A stretch of 64,000 bases of DNA, taken from positions 620,001 through 684,000 of the forward strand of contig NZ_LT608327.1 of NCBI RefSeq assembly GCF_900095705.1. Reading direction: 5' to 3'. The DNA is from Fusobacterium massiliense (lineage in GTDB: Bacteria; Fusobacteriota; Fusobacteriia; Fusobacteriales; Fusobacteriaceae). A program made the position numbers and the translations under genes. The notes under the pieces are model-generated. The model made no database searches. It was not told the DNA's origin and saw only the letters and a program-made list of their open reading frames with translations. Of the stretch, positions 26,041-35,228 are shown piece after piece (the first letter of the stretch is position 1; the number at the start of each line of letters is the position of its first letter).

Positions 26041-26520
26041 TTAATCAGGATAATTCAAGTTTTCCTCTTTTATATTCTTTAAAGTTTCCTCTAAAAATTT
26101 TTTAGATTCATATCTTGCCATTGGTAAATTTTGATCTAAATAATTTCCACATTCAACTTCAGTTGCTCCTGGAATTTCTCCTTCATATTTAGAAATAAAA
26201 TCAAACATTTCTTTTATAAGTTCAACTATATCTATTGATTTTAGTTTTCCTTTTAATATTACGTAAAATCCTGTTCTACAACCCATAGGTCCAAAGTAAA
26301 TTACTTCATTTTTCCATACTTCATGATTTCTTAAAAATGTTGCTCCTAAGTGCTCCATTGTATGCATTTCTGCTATATTCATAACAGGTTCTCTATTAGG
26401 TAATTTTACTCTTACATCAAATGTTGTTAAATAGTTGCCGTTTATTTCATCAAGTCTAGATACATAGATCCCTCTATTTAATTTTTTATGATCAACTTGA
26501 AAGCTAGCTATTCTTTCCAT
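26041..26520 (-). CDS. luxS: S-ribosylhomocysteine lyase (autoinducer-2 synthase)
   Basis: LuxS splits S-ribosylhomocysteine into homocysteine and 4,5-dihydroxy-2,3-pentanedione, the precursor of the AI-2 signal, and recycles methionine. The 159 residues carry the metal motif HTMEH at 53-57, catalytic Cys81 in GCRTGFY and the third metal ligand Cys124 in VECGNY. Family length is normal. It lies between uraA and pepF with short gaps, an unusual operon context for luxS, since no methionine-cycle gene is adjacent. Confidence 0.98.
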   Translation of the reverse strand: MERIASFQVDHKKLNRGIYVSRLDEINGNYLTTFDVRVKLPNREPVMNIAEMHTMEHLGATFLRNHEVWKNEVIYFGPMGCRTGFYVILKGKLKSIDIVELIKEMFDFISKYEGEIPGATEVECGNYLDQNLPMARYESKKFLEETLKNIKEENLNYPD

Positions 26521-26553
26521 ACTTCGTTTCCTCTCTATTCTTTTTAATTTATT

Positions 26554-27777
26554 TTATTTATCTTCAGGTAAGATTTTATTTAATACTATACCAACAAAAG
26601 CAGCAAGAGCTAATCCAGATAAAGAAACTGTTCCCCATATAGTAATATCTCCTATTGCAATTCCTAGTACAAATATTAATGAAGCTATTATTAAATTTCT
26701 TGAATGAGAAAAGTCTAATTTTGCTTCAACTATTGTTCTAGCTCCAACAGCTGCTATCATACCAAATAATATTATTGATACTCCTCCCATAACTGCTGTA
26801 GGTATTGTTTGTAATATTATTCCAAATTTTCCTATAAGCCCTAAGATTATTGCAATACAAGCTGCTATTCTTAAAATTGCAGGATCATATACTTTTGTTA
26901 CAGCTAAAACTCCTGTATTTTCACCATAAGTAGTATTAGCAGGTCCTCCTAAAAATCCTGCAGCCATAGTTGCAAGACCGTCTCCTAATAAAGTTCTGTG
27001 TATTCCTGGATCTTTAAAGAAATCCTTTCCTACAACTGCTCCATTAGTTGTAATATCTCCAATATGTTCTATAAATACAACTAAAGCTATAGGAGCTATA
27101 GCTAAAACTCCTGAAAGAGTAAACTTTGGAATAGCTGTAAATGATACCCATGCATCATCTGATAGCCCTATCCATCTTGCATCTGATATTTTTGTTAAAT
27201 CTACATCTCCCATAAAATAAGCTATTATATATCCAACAGCAACTGATATAAGTATTGGCACCAATCTAAAAAATGATTTTTTCAAAATACTAATTGAAAT
27301 CATAGTTATAACGACAGCCAAAGCAATTATTAAGCTATCTGTATTAAAAGTATTATTTGAATATCCAGCCATATTTAACGCAACCGGACTTAATCTTAGT
27401 CCTATAACCATTATTATAGGTCCAACTACTACTGGCGGGAAGAAAGATTTTATTCTTTCCACTCCAAACTTTAAAACAACCAAAGACATCACAACATACA
27501 CAAGACCAGCTGAAATTATTCCACCTTTCAAAATTTCAATACCTTGAGCTTTTAAAACTAAGGCAGTCGCTCCTATAAATGCAAATGATGAACCTAAAAA
27601 TACTGGTACTATACCTTTTGTAACACTGTGAAATATCAAAGTTCCAACACCAGCACAAATTAATGCTATTGATGGATTTAATCCAGTTAAAAACGGAACT
27701 AGCACTGTCGCTCCAAACATTGCAAGCACATGTTGAATCCCTAATACAATCTTTGTTTGAAAATTAAGTTTTTCCAT
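26554..27777 (-). CDS. uraA: uracil permease (NCS2 family)
   Basis: This proton-coupled inner-membrane nucleobase importer is 407 aa long and has about 14 hydrophobic segments. The N-terminus (MEKLNFQTKIVLGIQHVLAM) and the FLGSSFAFIGA half-helix match UraA closely. The substrate-site glutamate is in the VVFIEHIGD segment, and the second conserved site lies in GGPANTTYGENTG. Specificity for uracil over xanthine is inferred from this match. Upstream is a hot-dog thioesterase gene, 23 bp away. Confidence 0.93.
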   Translation of the reverse strand: MEKLNFQTKIVLGIQHVLAMFGATVLVPFLTGLNPSIALICAGVGTLIFHSVTKGIVPVFLGSSFAFIGATALVLKAQGIEILKGGIISAGLVYVVMSLVVLKFGVERIKSFFPPVVVGPIIMVIGLRLSPVALNMAGYSNNTFNTDSLIIALAVVITMISISILKKSFFRLVPILISVAVGYIIAYFMGDVDLTKISDARWIGLSDDAWVSFTAIPKFTLSGVLAIAPIALVVFIEHIGDITTNGAVVGKDFFKDPGIHRTLLGDGLATMAAGFLGGPANTTYGENTGVLAVTKVYDPAILRIAACIAIILGLIGKFGIILQTIPTAVMGGVSIILFGMIAAVGARTIVEAKLDFSHSRNLIIASLIFVLGIAIGDITIWGTVSLSGLALAAFVGIVLNKILPEDK

Positions 27778-27800
27778 TAAAAAAATCCTCCTAAAATCTA

Positions 27801-28181
27801 TTATTTATTTCTAAGTTTTTCATAAAATTTTTCTGTATCAATTATAAATCTTGTGTGATTTCCACTTCCAACAACAACACCATCTTCTAATACTTCCACA
27901 TTGAACACTAATCTTTTTCTATCTATTTCTGTTAAAACTGATGTAATCTTAACTGTTTTTCCAACTAAAGTTCCTTTTAAATGTTTAATATTTACTTCTG
28001 TTCCAACAGTTGTAAATCCTTCTTCTAACTCTTTTTGAGCTAATTTCAAAGAAACTTCTTCCATCCAAGCTATCATTACAGGCGTAGCTAAAACTTCTAC
28101 AGACCCTGATGCTGCTTTTGCAGCTGTATCATTTTCACTAACAACTCTTTCTAGCTCTAATTTCATTCCAACTTCTAACAT
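27801..28181 (-). CDS. hot-dog fold thioesterase (FlK-like)
   Basis: This 126-residue single hot-dog domain resembles the fluoroacetyl-CoA thioesterase-like group: SGSVEVLATPVMIAWMEEVS (with the Thr/Glu region used in catalysis), then TVGTEVNIKHLKGTLVGKTV, and GNHTRFIID at the end. It probably hydrolyses an acyl-CoA in the cytoplasm; the substrate cannot be read from the sequence. It is the first gene of the operon leading into uraA. Confidence 0.85.
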   Translation of the reverse strand: MLEVGMKLELERVVSENDTAAKAASGSVEVLATPVMIAWMEEVSLKLAQKELEEGFTTVGTEVNIKHLKGTLVGKTVKITSVLTEIDRKRLVFNVEVLEDGVVVGSGNHTRFIIDTEKFYEKLRNK

Positions 28182-28238
28182 AAAAACTCCTCCATCTTTT
28201 TTATTTTATATGAAAGTATAAAATTAAATAGTAAAATT

Positions 28239-28314
28239 AGTCTCTGATGTTCGTATTAGTTCGAAGAGCCTGTGTTTATTAAGCTCGTAGAACTCATACG
28301 GCTATCAAGAGACT
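28239..28314 (+). repeat. intergenic hairpin repeat
   Basis: Consensus-like copy (AGTCTCTGATG ... CTATCAAGAGACT). The inner GATG/TATC pair differs from the GACG/TGTC of other copies. A T run follows the 3' arm. Confidence 0.88.
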
Positions 28315-28379
28315 TTTTTTATTCTTTGACTAATTTTATAATAAATAAATATAACTGTCAATTTTATTGCTAATTTATT

Positions 28380-29030
28380 TTAATTTTCTATAACACACAA
28401 TAATTCTCCAGTTTCTAAACTTAAAATAGCCTCATCTTTTATTATGATATTACTCATTAACCTAGCTTGATATTTTTTTATATATATTTCTCCGGTTTCA
28501 TACTTAAATCCTTTTAAAAAATTTATCATAACTTCACTTGTTAAAGGAATAAATGAAATTTTTTTATCTTTCATATTTTGAAATTTATAATCTTTCATTA
28601 AACTTCTTTCTACTTTAAATAATTTTTCTTTTTCTGTTAAAAAAATCATTTTTTCATATTTTGAAAGTAAATTTATATTCGAGAGTTCGTGTCCAATTTC
28701 TCCTCCAAGTCCTCCAATACAAAATATTTTTTCATATTTTTTATAAATCTCTTCTAATATTAATTCAGTATCTGTATAATCTTTTTCAGGCTTAAATTCT
28801 TTAAATAGTACTTTTTTTTCTAAATAGTATTCTTTCACTTCTCTCTTTATAGAATCTAAATCTCCCCAGACTTCCTTTGGTATCAAGCCTAATTCATAAC
28901 ATAAATTTGCTCCCCCATCTGCACAGTATAAATCTCCTTTATTTTCTTTCAAAAAGTCAATAAAAAATTCTTTATCTCCTTTAAGTTCTCCATTTAAAAA
29001 TAGGTATGCTATTCTCATCTTTTTAATCAT
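28380..29030 (-). CDS. thiN: thiamine diphosphokinase
   Basis: This enzyme transfers pyrophosphate from ATP to thiamine, giving the cofactor TPP. The 216 residues show the N-terminal catalytic motifs ADGGANLCYELG, WGDLDSI and FKPEKDYTDTELIL, plus GGLGGEIGHELSN, which line the ATP site in thiamine pyrophosphokinases, followed by the C-terminal thiamine-binding beta domain. Its ATG overlaps the stop codon region of the secreted nuclease gene by 8 bp, so the two are translationally coupled. Confidence 0.92.
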   Translation of the reverse strand: MIKKMRIAYLFLNGELKGDKEFFIDFLKENKGDLYCADGGANLCYELGLIPKEVWGDLDSIKREVKEYYLEKKVLFKEFKPEKDYTDTELILEEIYKKYEKIFCIGGLGGEIGHELSNINLLSKYEKMIFLTEKEKLFKVERSLMKDYKFQNMKDKKISFIPLTSEVMINFLKGFKYETGEIYIKKYQARLMSNIIIKDEAILSLETGELLCVIEN

Positions 29031-29877
29031 CGTCCTTTAATATATCTACAACAATAAATACTGGTATATGGTCAGATATTATTTTTCTCATAAGTTTAGG
29101 ATTTTTTTCTGAAAAATCTAATGCTCCACTAGAGCCTGTAAATTCTTGTGTATACTTTGTACTCAAAAAGAAATTATCATACGAATTTGCTCTTCCGTTT
29201 TGACCTATTGTCGTTTTTATGGCTGGGTCAATGGCATATGTTATTTTATCTTTATGTTTATACATAGGTTGGAAAGATTCATCTAAAGCATAAAGATTAA
29301 AATCTCCAGCAATCAAAATATCATTTTCTTTCCTATCTTTATCTTGAAAATAATCATAAACATCTACCATTTTAAAATTCTCAGCTTTTCTTTTAGATTC
29401 ACTATCTCCATAAATTGTATGAACTAGTATAAATGTAAAATCAAAATTTCCTATTTTAAAAGTAGCACCATACGGTTCTCTTAAAAAAGAACTTTTCCCG
29501 TTCTTATAAAAACCTTCTGACTGCAAAAATTTTACCTTATTTTTCTTATAAACATAAGCAAAATACTCTTTATATCTAGTTGACCCAACAGAGAAAGGAG
29601 AAATATGATAATCCCATTTATCATTTCCTTGTTTATTTAATTCATCTACCAATTCTTCCAAACCATCTCTATTTATAACTTCTACCAATCCAACTATATC
29701 AAAACCTTGTAAAAGTTTTGCTGTTTGAACAAAATCTTTTTTTGATTCCCCTAGCCTTAAGATGTTAAAACTTGCAATATATCCTTCTTTACTAGCAAAA
29801 GTATTTATTGAGTTAAAAAATAAAATTCCTATTGAACAGACTACAAATAATATATATTTTTTAATTTTAAAATACAT
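29023..29877 (-). CDS. secreted endonuclease/exonuclease/phosphatase-family protein (DNase I-like)
   Basis: A 284-residue protein with an N-terminal signal peptide (hydrophobic 8-26, IGILFFNSINTFA). The mature part has EEP-superfamily motifs: ASFNILRLG, VGLVEVINRDGLEEL (metal Glu), ILVHTIYGD, LIAGDFNLYALDES and the terminal ISDHIPVF with the catalytic Asp-His. It is likely a periplasmic or secreted nuclease or phosphodiesterase, possibly for nutrient nucleic acids. It heads a two-gene unit with thiN, an association without obvious functional logic. Confidence 0.85.
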   Translation of the reverse strand: MYFKIKKYILFVVCSIGILFFNSINTFASKEGYIASFNILRLGESKKDFVQTAKLLQGFDIVGLVEVINRDGLEELVDELNKQGNDKWDYHISPFSVGSTRYKEYFAYVYKKNKVKFLQSEGFYKNGKSSFLREPYGATFKIGNFDFTFILVHTIYGDSESKRKAENFKMVDVYDYFQDKDRKENDILIAGDFNLYALDESFQPMYKHKDKITYAIDPAIKTTIGQNGRANSYDNFFLSTKYTQEFTGSSGALDFSEKNPKLMRKIISDHIPVFIVVDILKDDD

Positions 29878-29934
29878 TTATTACCTCCAATTAATTTTTA
29901 CTATTTAAATTTATACTTTTCTATAGAATAAAAA

Positions 29935-30010
29935 AGTCTCTGACGTCCGTATTAGTTCGAAGAGCCTGTGTTCATTGAGCTCGTAGAACTCATACGGCTG
30001 TCAAGAGACT
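29935..30010 (+). repeat. intergenic hairpin repeat (best consensus copy)
   Basis: AGTCTCTGACGTCCGTATTA and the matching 3' arm ACGGCTGTCAAGAGACT enclose the conserved loop. The A/T-rich motif flanks it on both sides (29904-29930 and 30026-30046). Confidence 0.9.
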
Positions 30011-30044
30011 AATAAGCATTTAAATTTATATTTTCCTATAGAAT

Positions 30045-30077
30045 AAAAAAAGCTGTAAAAACAGCTTTTATTTTTTT
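30045..30077 (-). terminator. secG terminator
   Basis: AAAAGCTGT / ACAGCTTTT stem with a 4-nt loop and a T run in the minus-strand direction, directly after the secG stop codon. Confidence 0.8.
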
Positions 30078-30078
30078 A

Positions 30079-30303
30079 TTAACGAGTCAAGTAAAGTAAT
30101 AAAGAACATACTATAAATAAAAAAGCTACAGCCTCTGTTGCTTTTGCAAGTGGTCCTCCATCTTTATTTACTCCAAATATTGTATTTGATGCTCCTAATC
30201 CCATACTAGCTGTCATTCCATGACTTCTATCCGGTTGTATTAATACTAAAACTATTAATACAAAAGCTGATAAAAATAAAAGAATATTCAATAGTGTAGA
30301 CAT
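30079..30303 (-). CDS. secG: protein-export membrane protein SecG
   Basis: SecG is the small third subunit of the SecYEG translocon. The 74 residues have two transmembrane helices (about 5-23 and 53-72) separated by the conserved cytoplasmic loop LIQPDRSHGM followed by GLGASNTIFG. The gene is monocistronic: its own promoter lies upstream and a terminator follows. Confidence 0.93.
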   Translation of the reverse strand: MSTLLNILLFLSAFVLIVLVLIQPDRSHGMTASMGLGASNTIFGVNKDGGPLAKATEAVAFLFIVCSLLLYLTR

Positions 30304-30346
30304 AAATCCTCCTTACACATGACACAAAATTTTTATTAATCAATGA

Positions 30347-30375
30347 ATTATAACATTTTATTTATTTTTTTTCAA
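30347..30375 (-). promoter_or_regulatory. secG promoter
   Basis: TTGAAA (30375-30370), 17-bp spacer, TATAAT (30352-30347) on the minus strand, about 45 bp before the secG ATG, which has AAGGAGG upstream. Confidence 0.75.
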
Positions 30376-30393
30376 TTAAGTATTTCTTACATG

Positions 30394-30750
30394 TTAAAAT
30401 ATTTTACCAAAATAATAACCAACACACACTAAAACAAGTGAGACTAATACACTTGCTATTGCATATATCAATGCTTCAAAAAAATTATTATTTTTTAACA
30501 GGTTAAAAAACTCCAAAGAAAATGTAGAAAAAGTTGTAAAACCTCCACAAAGTCCTGTTATTAAAAATAATTTTAAAGTCCCATTAAACTGAGTGTATTT
30601 TTCAAAAAATGCAGACAAGAAGCCTATTAAAAATGCTCCAATTAAATTTATATAAAAAGTTTTTATATAAGGCAAAGGTAAATAATAGAATGAGTATCTA
30701 AGAATAGAACCAAGCATTCCACCTAAACCAACCAATAATATTTTTAGCAT
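30394..30750 (-). CDS. crcB: fluoride ion channel CrcB/FluC
   Basis: Fluc-type channels export fluoride passively as dual-topology dimers. The 118 residues have four transmembrane helices, the signature GGFTTFSTFSLE at 69-80 with the phenylalanine box, and the conserved Asn35 in YINLIGAFL. It is a single full-length subunit, not a split pair. The ATG lies 1 bp after the metA stop codon. No fluoride riboswitch was seen; the gene depends on the rfbB-metA transcript. Confidence 0.93.
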   Translation of the reverse strand: MLKILLVGLGGMLGSILRYSFYYLPLPYIKTFYINLIGAFLIGFLSAFFEKYTQFNGTLKLFLITGLCGGFTTFSTFSLEFFNLLKNNNFFEALIYAIASVLVSLVLVCVGYYFGKIF

Positions 30751-30751
30751 A

Positions 30752-31666
30752 TTAATCTTCTTTCAATACATAAGGTGTATTTTGATAAACATAAAAATTT
30801 AACCAGTTTGCATATAAAGTATTTGAGAAACCTCTCCAAGTCAATGTTGGTCTTGTAGTTTCATCATCATTTTCAAAATAATTTACTGGTTTTTCCGGAT
30901 TAATTCCCTTATTAACATCTCTAAAATACTCATTACTTAAAGTAAGTCTATCATATTCAGGGTGTCCTTGCACAAAAATTTGACTTCCTTTTAAATCCAT
31001 TACTAATAATACTCCTGCTTCTGGACTTTCAGCTACAATTTTTAAATTCTCATTTTTTTCTATATCTGCCTTCATGCATTCTGTATACCTTGAATGAGGA
31101 CAATTTACGTAGTCGTCCATACTTCTAACAAGTGGAATTTTTCTATCATTTATCTTATGTTTATATACTCCAGATAATTTTTTATCCATCATATGTTTAT
31201 CTATTCCATAGTGATAAAATAATCCTGCTTGAGCTCCCCAACATATATGTAAAGTTGATGTTACATGTGTTTTTGACCATTCCATAATAGTTGAAAGTTC
31301 ATTCCAATAATTAACTTCTTTAAAAGGCATTGTTTCAACCGGAGCTCCAGTTATTATCATACCATCAAAAGTTTTATTTTTTATATCATCAAAATAAATA
31401 TAAAATTTATTTAAATGACTTTGACTTGTATTTTTACTCTTATGTGTACTTAACATTAAAAAAGTACATTCGACTTGCAAAGGTGTATTCGACAACGCTC
31501 TTAACACTTGAGTTTCAGTTTCTTCTTTAACTGGCATAAGATTTAAAATTAAAATTTGTAAAGGTCTTATATCTTGAGTTGTTGCTCTCTCTTCATCCAT
31601 GACAAAGATATTTTCTGACTCAAGTATATTTCTAGCTGGTAAATCTTTTTGTATTTTTATTGGCAT
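30752..31666 (-). CDS. metA: homoserine O-acetyltransferase (MetA family)
   Basis: It activates homoserine in methionine biosynthesis. The 304 residues show the MetA fold with catalytic Cys142 in HICWGAQAG and the later His/Glu pair (the GHPEYD segment). Residue 111 is Glu (GAPVETMPF). In this family Glu111 is associated with acetyl-CoA use and Gly with succinyl-CoA, so acetyl-homoserine is the expected product despite the common homoserine O-succinyltransferase label. It is in an operon with rfbB and crcB. Confidence 0.93.
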   Translation of the reverse strand: MPIKIQKDLPARNILESENIFVMDEERATTQDIRPLQILILNLMPVKEETETQVLRALSNTPLQVECTFLMLSTHKSKNTSQSHLNKFYIYFDDIKNKTFDGMIITGAPVETMPFKEVNYWNELSTIMEWSKTHVTSTLHICWGAQAGLFYHYGIDKHMMDKKLSGVYKHKINDRKIPLVRSMDDYVNCPHSRYTECMKADIEKNENLKIVAESPEAGVLLVMDLKGSQIFVQGHPEYDRLTLSNEYFRDVNKGINPEKPVNYFENDDETTRPTLTWRGFSNTLYANWLNFYVYQNTPYVLKED

Positions 31667-31680
31667 AAAATTTCTCCTAA

Positions 31681-32892
31681 TTATTTTCTATCTATGTACA
31701 TTCTTTCGTAATATTTTTGATAATCTCCACTTGCTACTTCATTTACCCAATCTTGATTTTCTAAAAACCATTTTATAGTTTTTCTAATTCCTGTTTCAAA
31801 ATCAGTCTCTGGATACCAACCCAAATCTTTTGCAATCTTACTTGGATTAATAGCATATCTCATATCATGCCCTAGTCTATCTTGAACATAAGTTATTAAA
31901 TTATAATTAATATTTGATAAATCTGTTTTTAAAACTTTTTTATAATCATCATTATTCGATATTTCTTCTTTCATTAAATCTATAACTAACTTAACAATGT
32001 TTATATTTTTTTCTTCATTATATCCACCTATATTATAGATTTCTCTAATTTTTCCATTTCTTAAAACTAAATCTATTCCTTTACAGTGGTCTTCTACATA
32101 AAGCCAATCTCTTACATTTTCACCCTTTCCATAAACAGGTAATTTTTTCCCCTCTAACACATTTTTTATCATAAGAGGAATTAATTTTTCTGGAAAATGA
32201 TATGGCCCATAGTTATTAGAACATCTAGTTATATTTATTGGCATTTTATATGTTTCTCCATAAGCTATAACAATATGATCAGCTCCAGTTTTTGAGGCAG
32301 AATAAGGACTTCTCGGGTCAAGAGGAGTTTCTTCTGTAAAGAATTTTTTCCCATATGTTTTTAAATTTTTTCTATTTTTTACAACTTCTCTTACTGCTTC
32401 ATCATCTATAACAAGCTCAATAGCTTCATCGTAGTCTTTTATTAAACTACCGTAGACTTCATCTGTCGAAACTTGAAGATATTTCACTCCCTCTTTATAT
32501 AAAGGATATCCATTTTCATCTTTTTTTATAGTCCAAAACTTTTTAGCATTTTCTAACAAATTCTGTGTTCCTAAAATATTAGTTTCTAAGAATATCTCAG
32601 GATTTTCTATTGATCTATCTACATGAGACTCTGCAGCAAAATTTACAACATAATCTATATTATTTTCAGAAAAAATTCTTTCTATTTCTTTTTTATCTCT
32701 TATATCTACTTTTTCAAATTTTACTCTCTTATCTTCTAGCTCTTGTTTTATTGTTCCTAAATTTCCGGCATAAGTCAAGCTATCAACTACTATTACTTTT
32801 ATTTCTTCTACTTTATCATATTTTTTCAATATATATTTTAAAAAATTTGACCCAATAAAACCTGCTGCTCCAGTAACTAGATATGTTTTCAT
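31681..32892 (-). CDS. rfbB: dTDP-glucose 4,6-dehydratase
   Basis: This NAD-dependent short-chain dehydrogenase converts dTDP-glucose to the 4-keto-6-deoxy sugar used for rhamnose and other surface glycans. The 403 residues have the Rossmann motif GAAGFIGSN at 8-16, [24 protein letters not shown], and the [10 protein letters not shown] catalytic Tyr/Lys near 197-201. It is longer than the usual ~350, mainly through an insertion around 155-190 ([20 protein letters not shown]). No other rml genes are adjacent; methionine and fluoride genes follow. Confidence 0.94.
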   Translation of the reverse strand: MKTYLVTGAAGFIGSNFLKYILKKYDKVEEIKVIVVDSLTYAGNLGTIKQELEDKRVKFEKVDIRDKKEIERIFSENNIDYVVNFAAESHVDRSIENPEIFLETNILGTQNLLENAKKFWTIKKDENGYPLYKEGVKYLQVSTDEVYGSLIKDYDEAIELVIDDEAVREVVKNRKNLKTYGKKFFTEETPLDPRSPYSASKTGADHIVIAYGETYKMPINITRCSNNYGPYHFPEKLIPLMIKNVLEGKKLPVYGKGENVRDWLYVEDHCKGIDLVLRNGKIREIYNIGGYNEEKNINIVKLVIDLMKEEISNNDDYKKVLKTDLSNINYNLITYVQDRLGHDMRYAINPSKIAKDLGWYPETDFETGIRKTIKWFLENQDWVNEVASGDYQKYYERMYIDRK

Positions 32893-32962
32893 ACTTTACT
32901 CCTTTTTTATTATCTTCTTTTCTTTTCCTATACATTATATCACAGTTATACCTCACAAAAAA

Positions 32963-33808
32963 TTATTTATTTAGATATTTTTCTAATTTTTCTATTTCTT
33001 TTCTTCCTTTTTCTAAACCTTTGTTATATATTTCCTTTATTTTTTCTTTATTTGTTTCTAATCTTCCAATATCCAAAACTTCATCAGGTCTTATTACAAA
33101 AATTTCTCCTTTATCCTCAAGTTCAATAATTTTTTTTAAAGTTTTTTTGTAATCATTTTCCATATTTACCAATCTTTCTACAAGTTTAGGATATTTTTTA
33201 TATACTATTTTAAATAACCAATTTAATTTATCTTCTTTATACTTACCCTTAGGTCTTGTAAGTACAACTATAAGCTTATCACAACCCATTTTTTTACAAT
33301 AATCTATCGGTACAGGATCTGTTATCCCACCATCTAAGTATTTTTTACCATCTATTTTTATAATTTTTGAAGCAAAAGGTAGTGCAGAAGTTGCTCTAAG
33401 ATATTCCATTTGATCAAATACATCTTTTATTAAAATATACTCTGCTTTTCCTGTTTCAATATTTGTTAAAACAATATAAAAATTAATATTAGATTCAGAA
33501 AATTTTTTCTCGTCAAAAACATCTAATTTCATAGGAAGATCATAATATGCAAATTTTTTATCTAATACATTTCCAGTTTTGAACCAATTTTTTAGACTCA
33601 TGTACCTTTTATCACCAGCAAATTTTATATTATATCTAACAGCTCTTTCTTTTTGTTGAGATACATAATTTACTCCAAATAAAGCCCCCGCTGAAACAGA
33701 AACCATGGTATCTATACATAAACTTTTTTCAAGGAAAGCATCTAAGACGCCAGCTGTAAATAAGGCTCTCATTCCTCCCCCTTCTAAAACCAAACCATTT
33801 TTCTTCAT
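32963..33808 (-). CDS. patatin-like phospholipase family protein
   Basis: This predicted cytoplasmic serine lipid acyl hydrolase of the YjjU type has the oxyanion loop GGGMRAL at 10-16, nucleophile Ser39 in SVSAGALFG (first glycine of GxSxG replaced by Ser) and the dyad Asp in YLDGGITDPVP. Start choice: a longer frame begins 20 codons upstream, but AAGGAG sits 7 bp before the ATG at 33808 and the patatin motif begins there, so the shorter 281-residue form is preferred. Monocistronic; the substrate is unknown. Confidence 0.87.
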   Translation of the reverse strand: MKKNGLVLEGGGMRALFTAGVLDAFLEKSLCIDTMVSVSAGALFGVNYVSQQKERAVRYNIKFAGDKRYMSLKNWFKTGNVLDKKFAYYDLPMKLDVFDEKKFSESNINFYIVLTNIETGKAEYILIKDVFDQMEYLRATSALPFASKIIKIDGKKYLDGGITDPVPIDYCKKMGCDKLIVVLTRPKGKYKEDKLNWLFKIVYKKYPKLVERLVNMENDYKKTLKKIIELEDKGEIFVIRPDEVLDIGRLETNKEKIKEIYNKGLEKGRKEIEKLEKYLNK

Positions 33809-33912
33809 AAAATAACTCCTTAGTAAAAACTTTTCAATTATTATAACTAAGTTTAAAACTTTATTCAAGCTTGAAAATTTTAACTATAAAACTTTACCTA
33901 ATAAGTAAAAAA

Positions 33913-33941
33913 TTGATTTTTCTTTAAATTTATGTTAAAAT
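33913..33941 (+). promoter_or_regulatory. promoter of the D-lactate dehydrogenase gene
   Basis: TTGATT (33913-33918), a 17-bp spacer and TAAAAT (33936-33941); AGGAGG at 33954-33959 follows. Confidence 0.65.
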
Positions 33942-33971
33942 TAAAGAAAAATTAGGAGGAAATAAATTTTT

Positions 33972-34976
33972 ATGGAAAAAACAAAAATTATATTTTTTGA
34001 CATTAAAGAATACGATAAAGAATTTTTTAAAAAATATGGAGTAAATTTTAATTTTGAAATGACTTTTTTGAAAGTAAAATTATCTGAAGAAACTGCTAAT
34101 TTAACAAAAGGCTATGATGTAGTTTGTGGATTTACAAGTGATGATATAAACAAAGAAACTATTGATATTATGGCTAATAATGGAATAAAATTATTAGCTA
34201 TGAGATGTGCCGGTTTTAACAATGTTTCCCTTAAAGATATTCATAATAGATTTAAAGTTGTTAGAGTTCCTGCATATTCTCCACATGCAATAGCTGAATA
34301 TACTGTTGGACTTTTAATGTCTGTTAACAGAAAAATACATAAAGCATATGCTCGTACAAGAGAAGGAAATTTTTCAATAAATGGTCTTGTTGGATTTGAT
34401 TTATATAAAAAAACTGCTGGTATTATCGGTACAGGAAAAATTGGTCAAATACTAATAAAAATCTTAAAAGGTTTTGATATGAATGTTGTTGCCTATGATT
34501 TATTTCCAAATCAAAAAGTTGCCGATGAGTTAGGTTTTGAATATGTAAGTCTTGATGAACTTTATGCAAAATCTGATGTTATTTCTCTTAATTGTCCTTT
34601 GACAAATGAAACAAAATATATGATTAATAGAAATTCAATGAAAAAAATGAAAGATGGAGTTATCATTGTAAATACAGGAAGAGGTGCTTTAATTGATTCT
34701 GTTGATTTGGTTGAAGCATTAAAGGACAAAAAAGTCGGAGCTGTTGCACTAGATGTTTATGAAGAAGAAGAAGATTATTTCTTTGAAGATAAGTCTACTC
34801 AAGTTATAGAAGATGATATTTTAGGAAGATTGCTATCTTTTTACAATGTATTAATAACATCACATCAAGCATATTTTACTCATGAAGCTCTAGAAGCTAT
34901 TACACTTACAACATTAAACAATATACAAGATTTTATCGATGGAAAAGAACTTATAAATGAAGTTCATCAAAATTAA
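33972..34976 (+). CDS. D-lactate dehydrogenase / 2-hydroxyacid dehydrogenase
   Basis: This NAD-dependent D-isomer-specific 2-hydroxyacid dehydrogenase (334 aa) shows RCAGFNNVSL and PAYSPHAIAEYTVGL of the catalytic domain, the nucleotide motif GTGKIGQ near 152-158, NTGRGALIDS with the catalytic Arg, and SHQAYFTHEA with the catalytic His. The pattern and length are those of LdhA-type enzymes that reduce pyruvate to D-lactate at the end of fermentation; a related 2-ketoacid substrate is possible. Monocistronic on the plus strand, with its own promoter. Confidence 0.92.
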   Translation: MEKTKIIFFDIKEYDKEFFKKYGVNFNFEMTFLKVKLSEETANLTKGYDVVCGFTSDDINKETIDIMANNGIKLLAMRCAGFNNVSLKDIHNRFKVVRVPAYSPHAIAEYTVGLLMSVNRKIHKAYARTREGNFSINGLVGFDLYKKTAGIIGTGKIGQILIKILKGFDMNVVAYDLFPNQKVADELGFEYVSLDELYAKSDVISLNCPLTNETKYMINRNSMKKMKDGVIIVNTGRGALIDSVDLVEALKDKKVGAVALDVYEEEEDYFFEDKSTQVIEDDILGRLLSFYNVLITSHQAYFTHEALEAITLTTLNNIQDFIDGKELINEVHQN

Positions 34977-35009
34977 TTTCCTTTTTTAATTTTATATTCT
35001 TATAAATAA

Positions 35010-35080
35010 AGTCTCCTGACAGCCGTATGACTCTTCCGAGCTCACCAAAATGCTCTCCAGAGTAATACGGACGTCGGAGT
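35010..35080 (-). repeat. intergenic hairpin repeat, second loop type
   Basis: Inverted orientation. The arms match the family (CAGCCGTATGACTCTTCCGA / AGTAATACGGACGTCGGAG), but the loop differs and is shared almost exactly with the copy at 39375-39447. Confidence 0.85.
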
Positions 35081-35113
35081 TATTAAACTTATACTTTCCT
35101 ATAGAATAAATAA

Positions 35114-35189
35114 AGTCTCTTAATAGCCGTATTAGTTCTATGAGTTTAATGAACATAGGCTCTTCAAACTGATACGGACATTAGAGACT
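35114..35189 (-). repeat. intergenic hairpin repeat
   Basis: Inverted copy with clamp AGTCTCTTAATAG / CATTAGAGACT; the TAAT/ATTA pairs replace the TGAC/GTCA of the consensus on both arms, keeping the stem. A T run follows. Confidence 0.85.
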
Positions 35190-35228
35190 TCTTTTTTTAT
35201 TTAATTTTTATTTAATTTTTATTCTTTT

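Noticed and set aside
30304-31680. Fluoride riboswitch for crcB
   Set aside because: crcB starts 1 bp after metA and there is no leader; no fluoride-motif sequence is seen in front of rfbB or metA.
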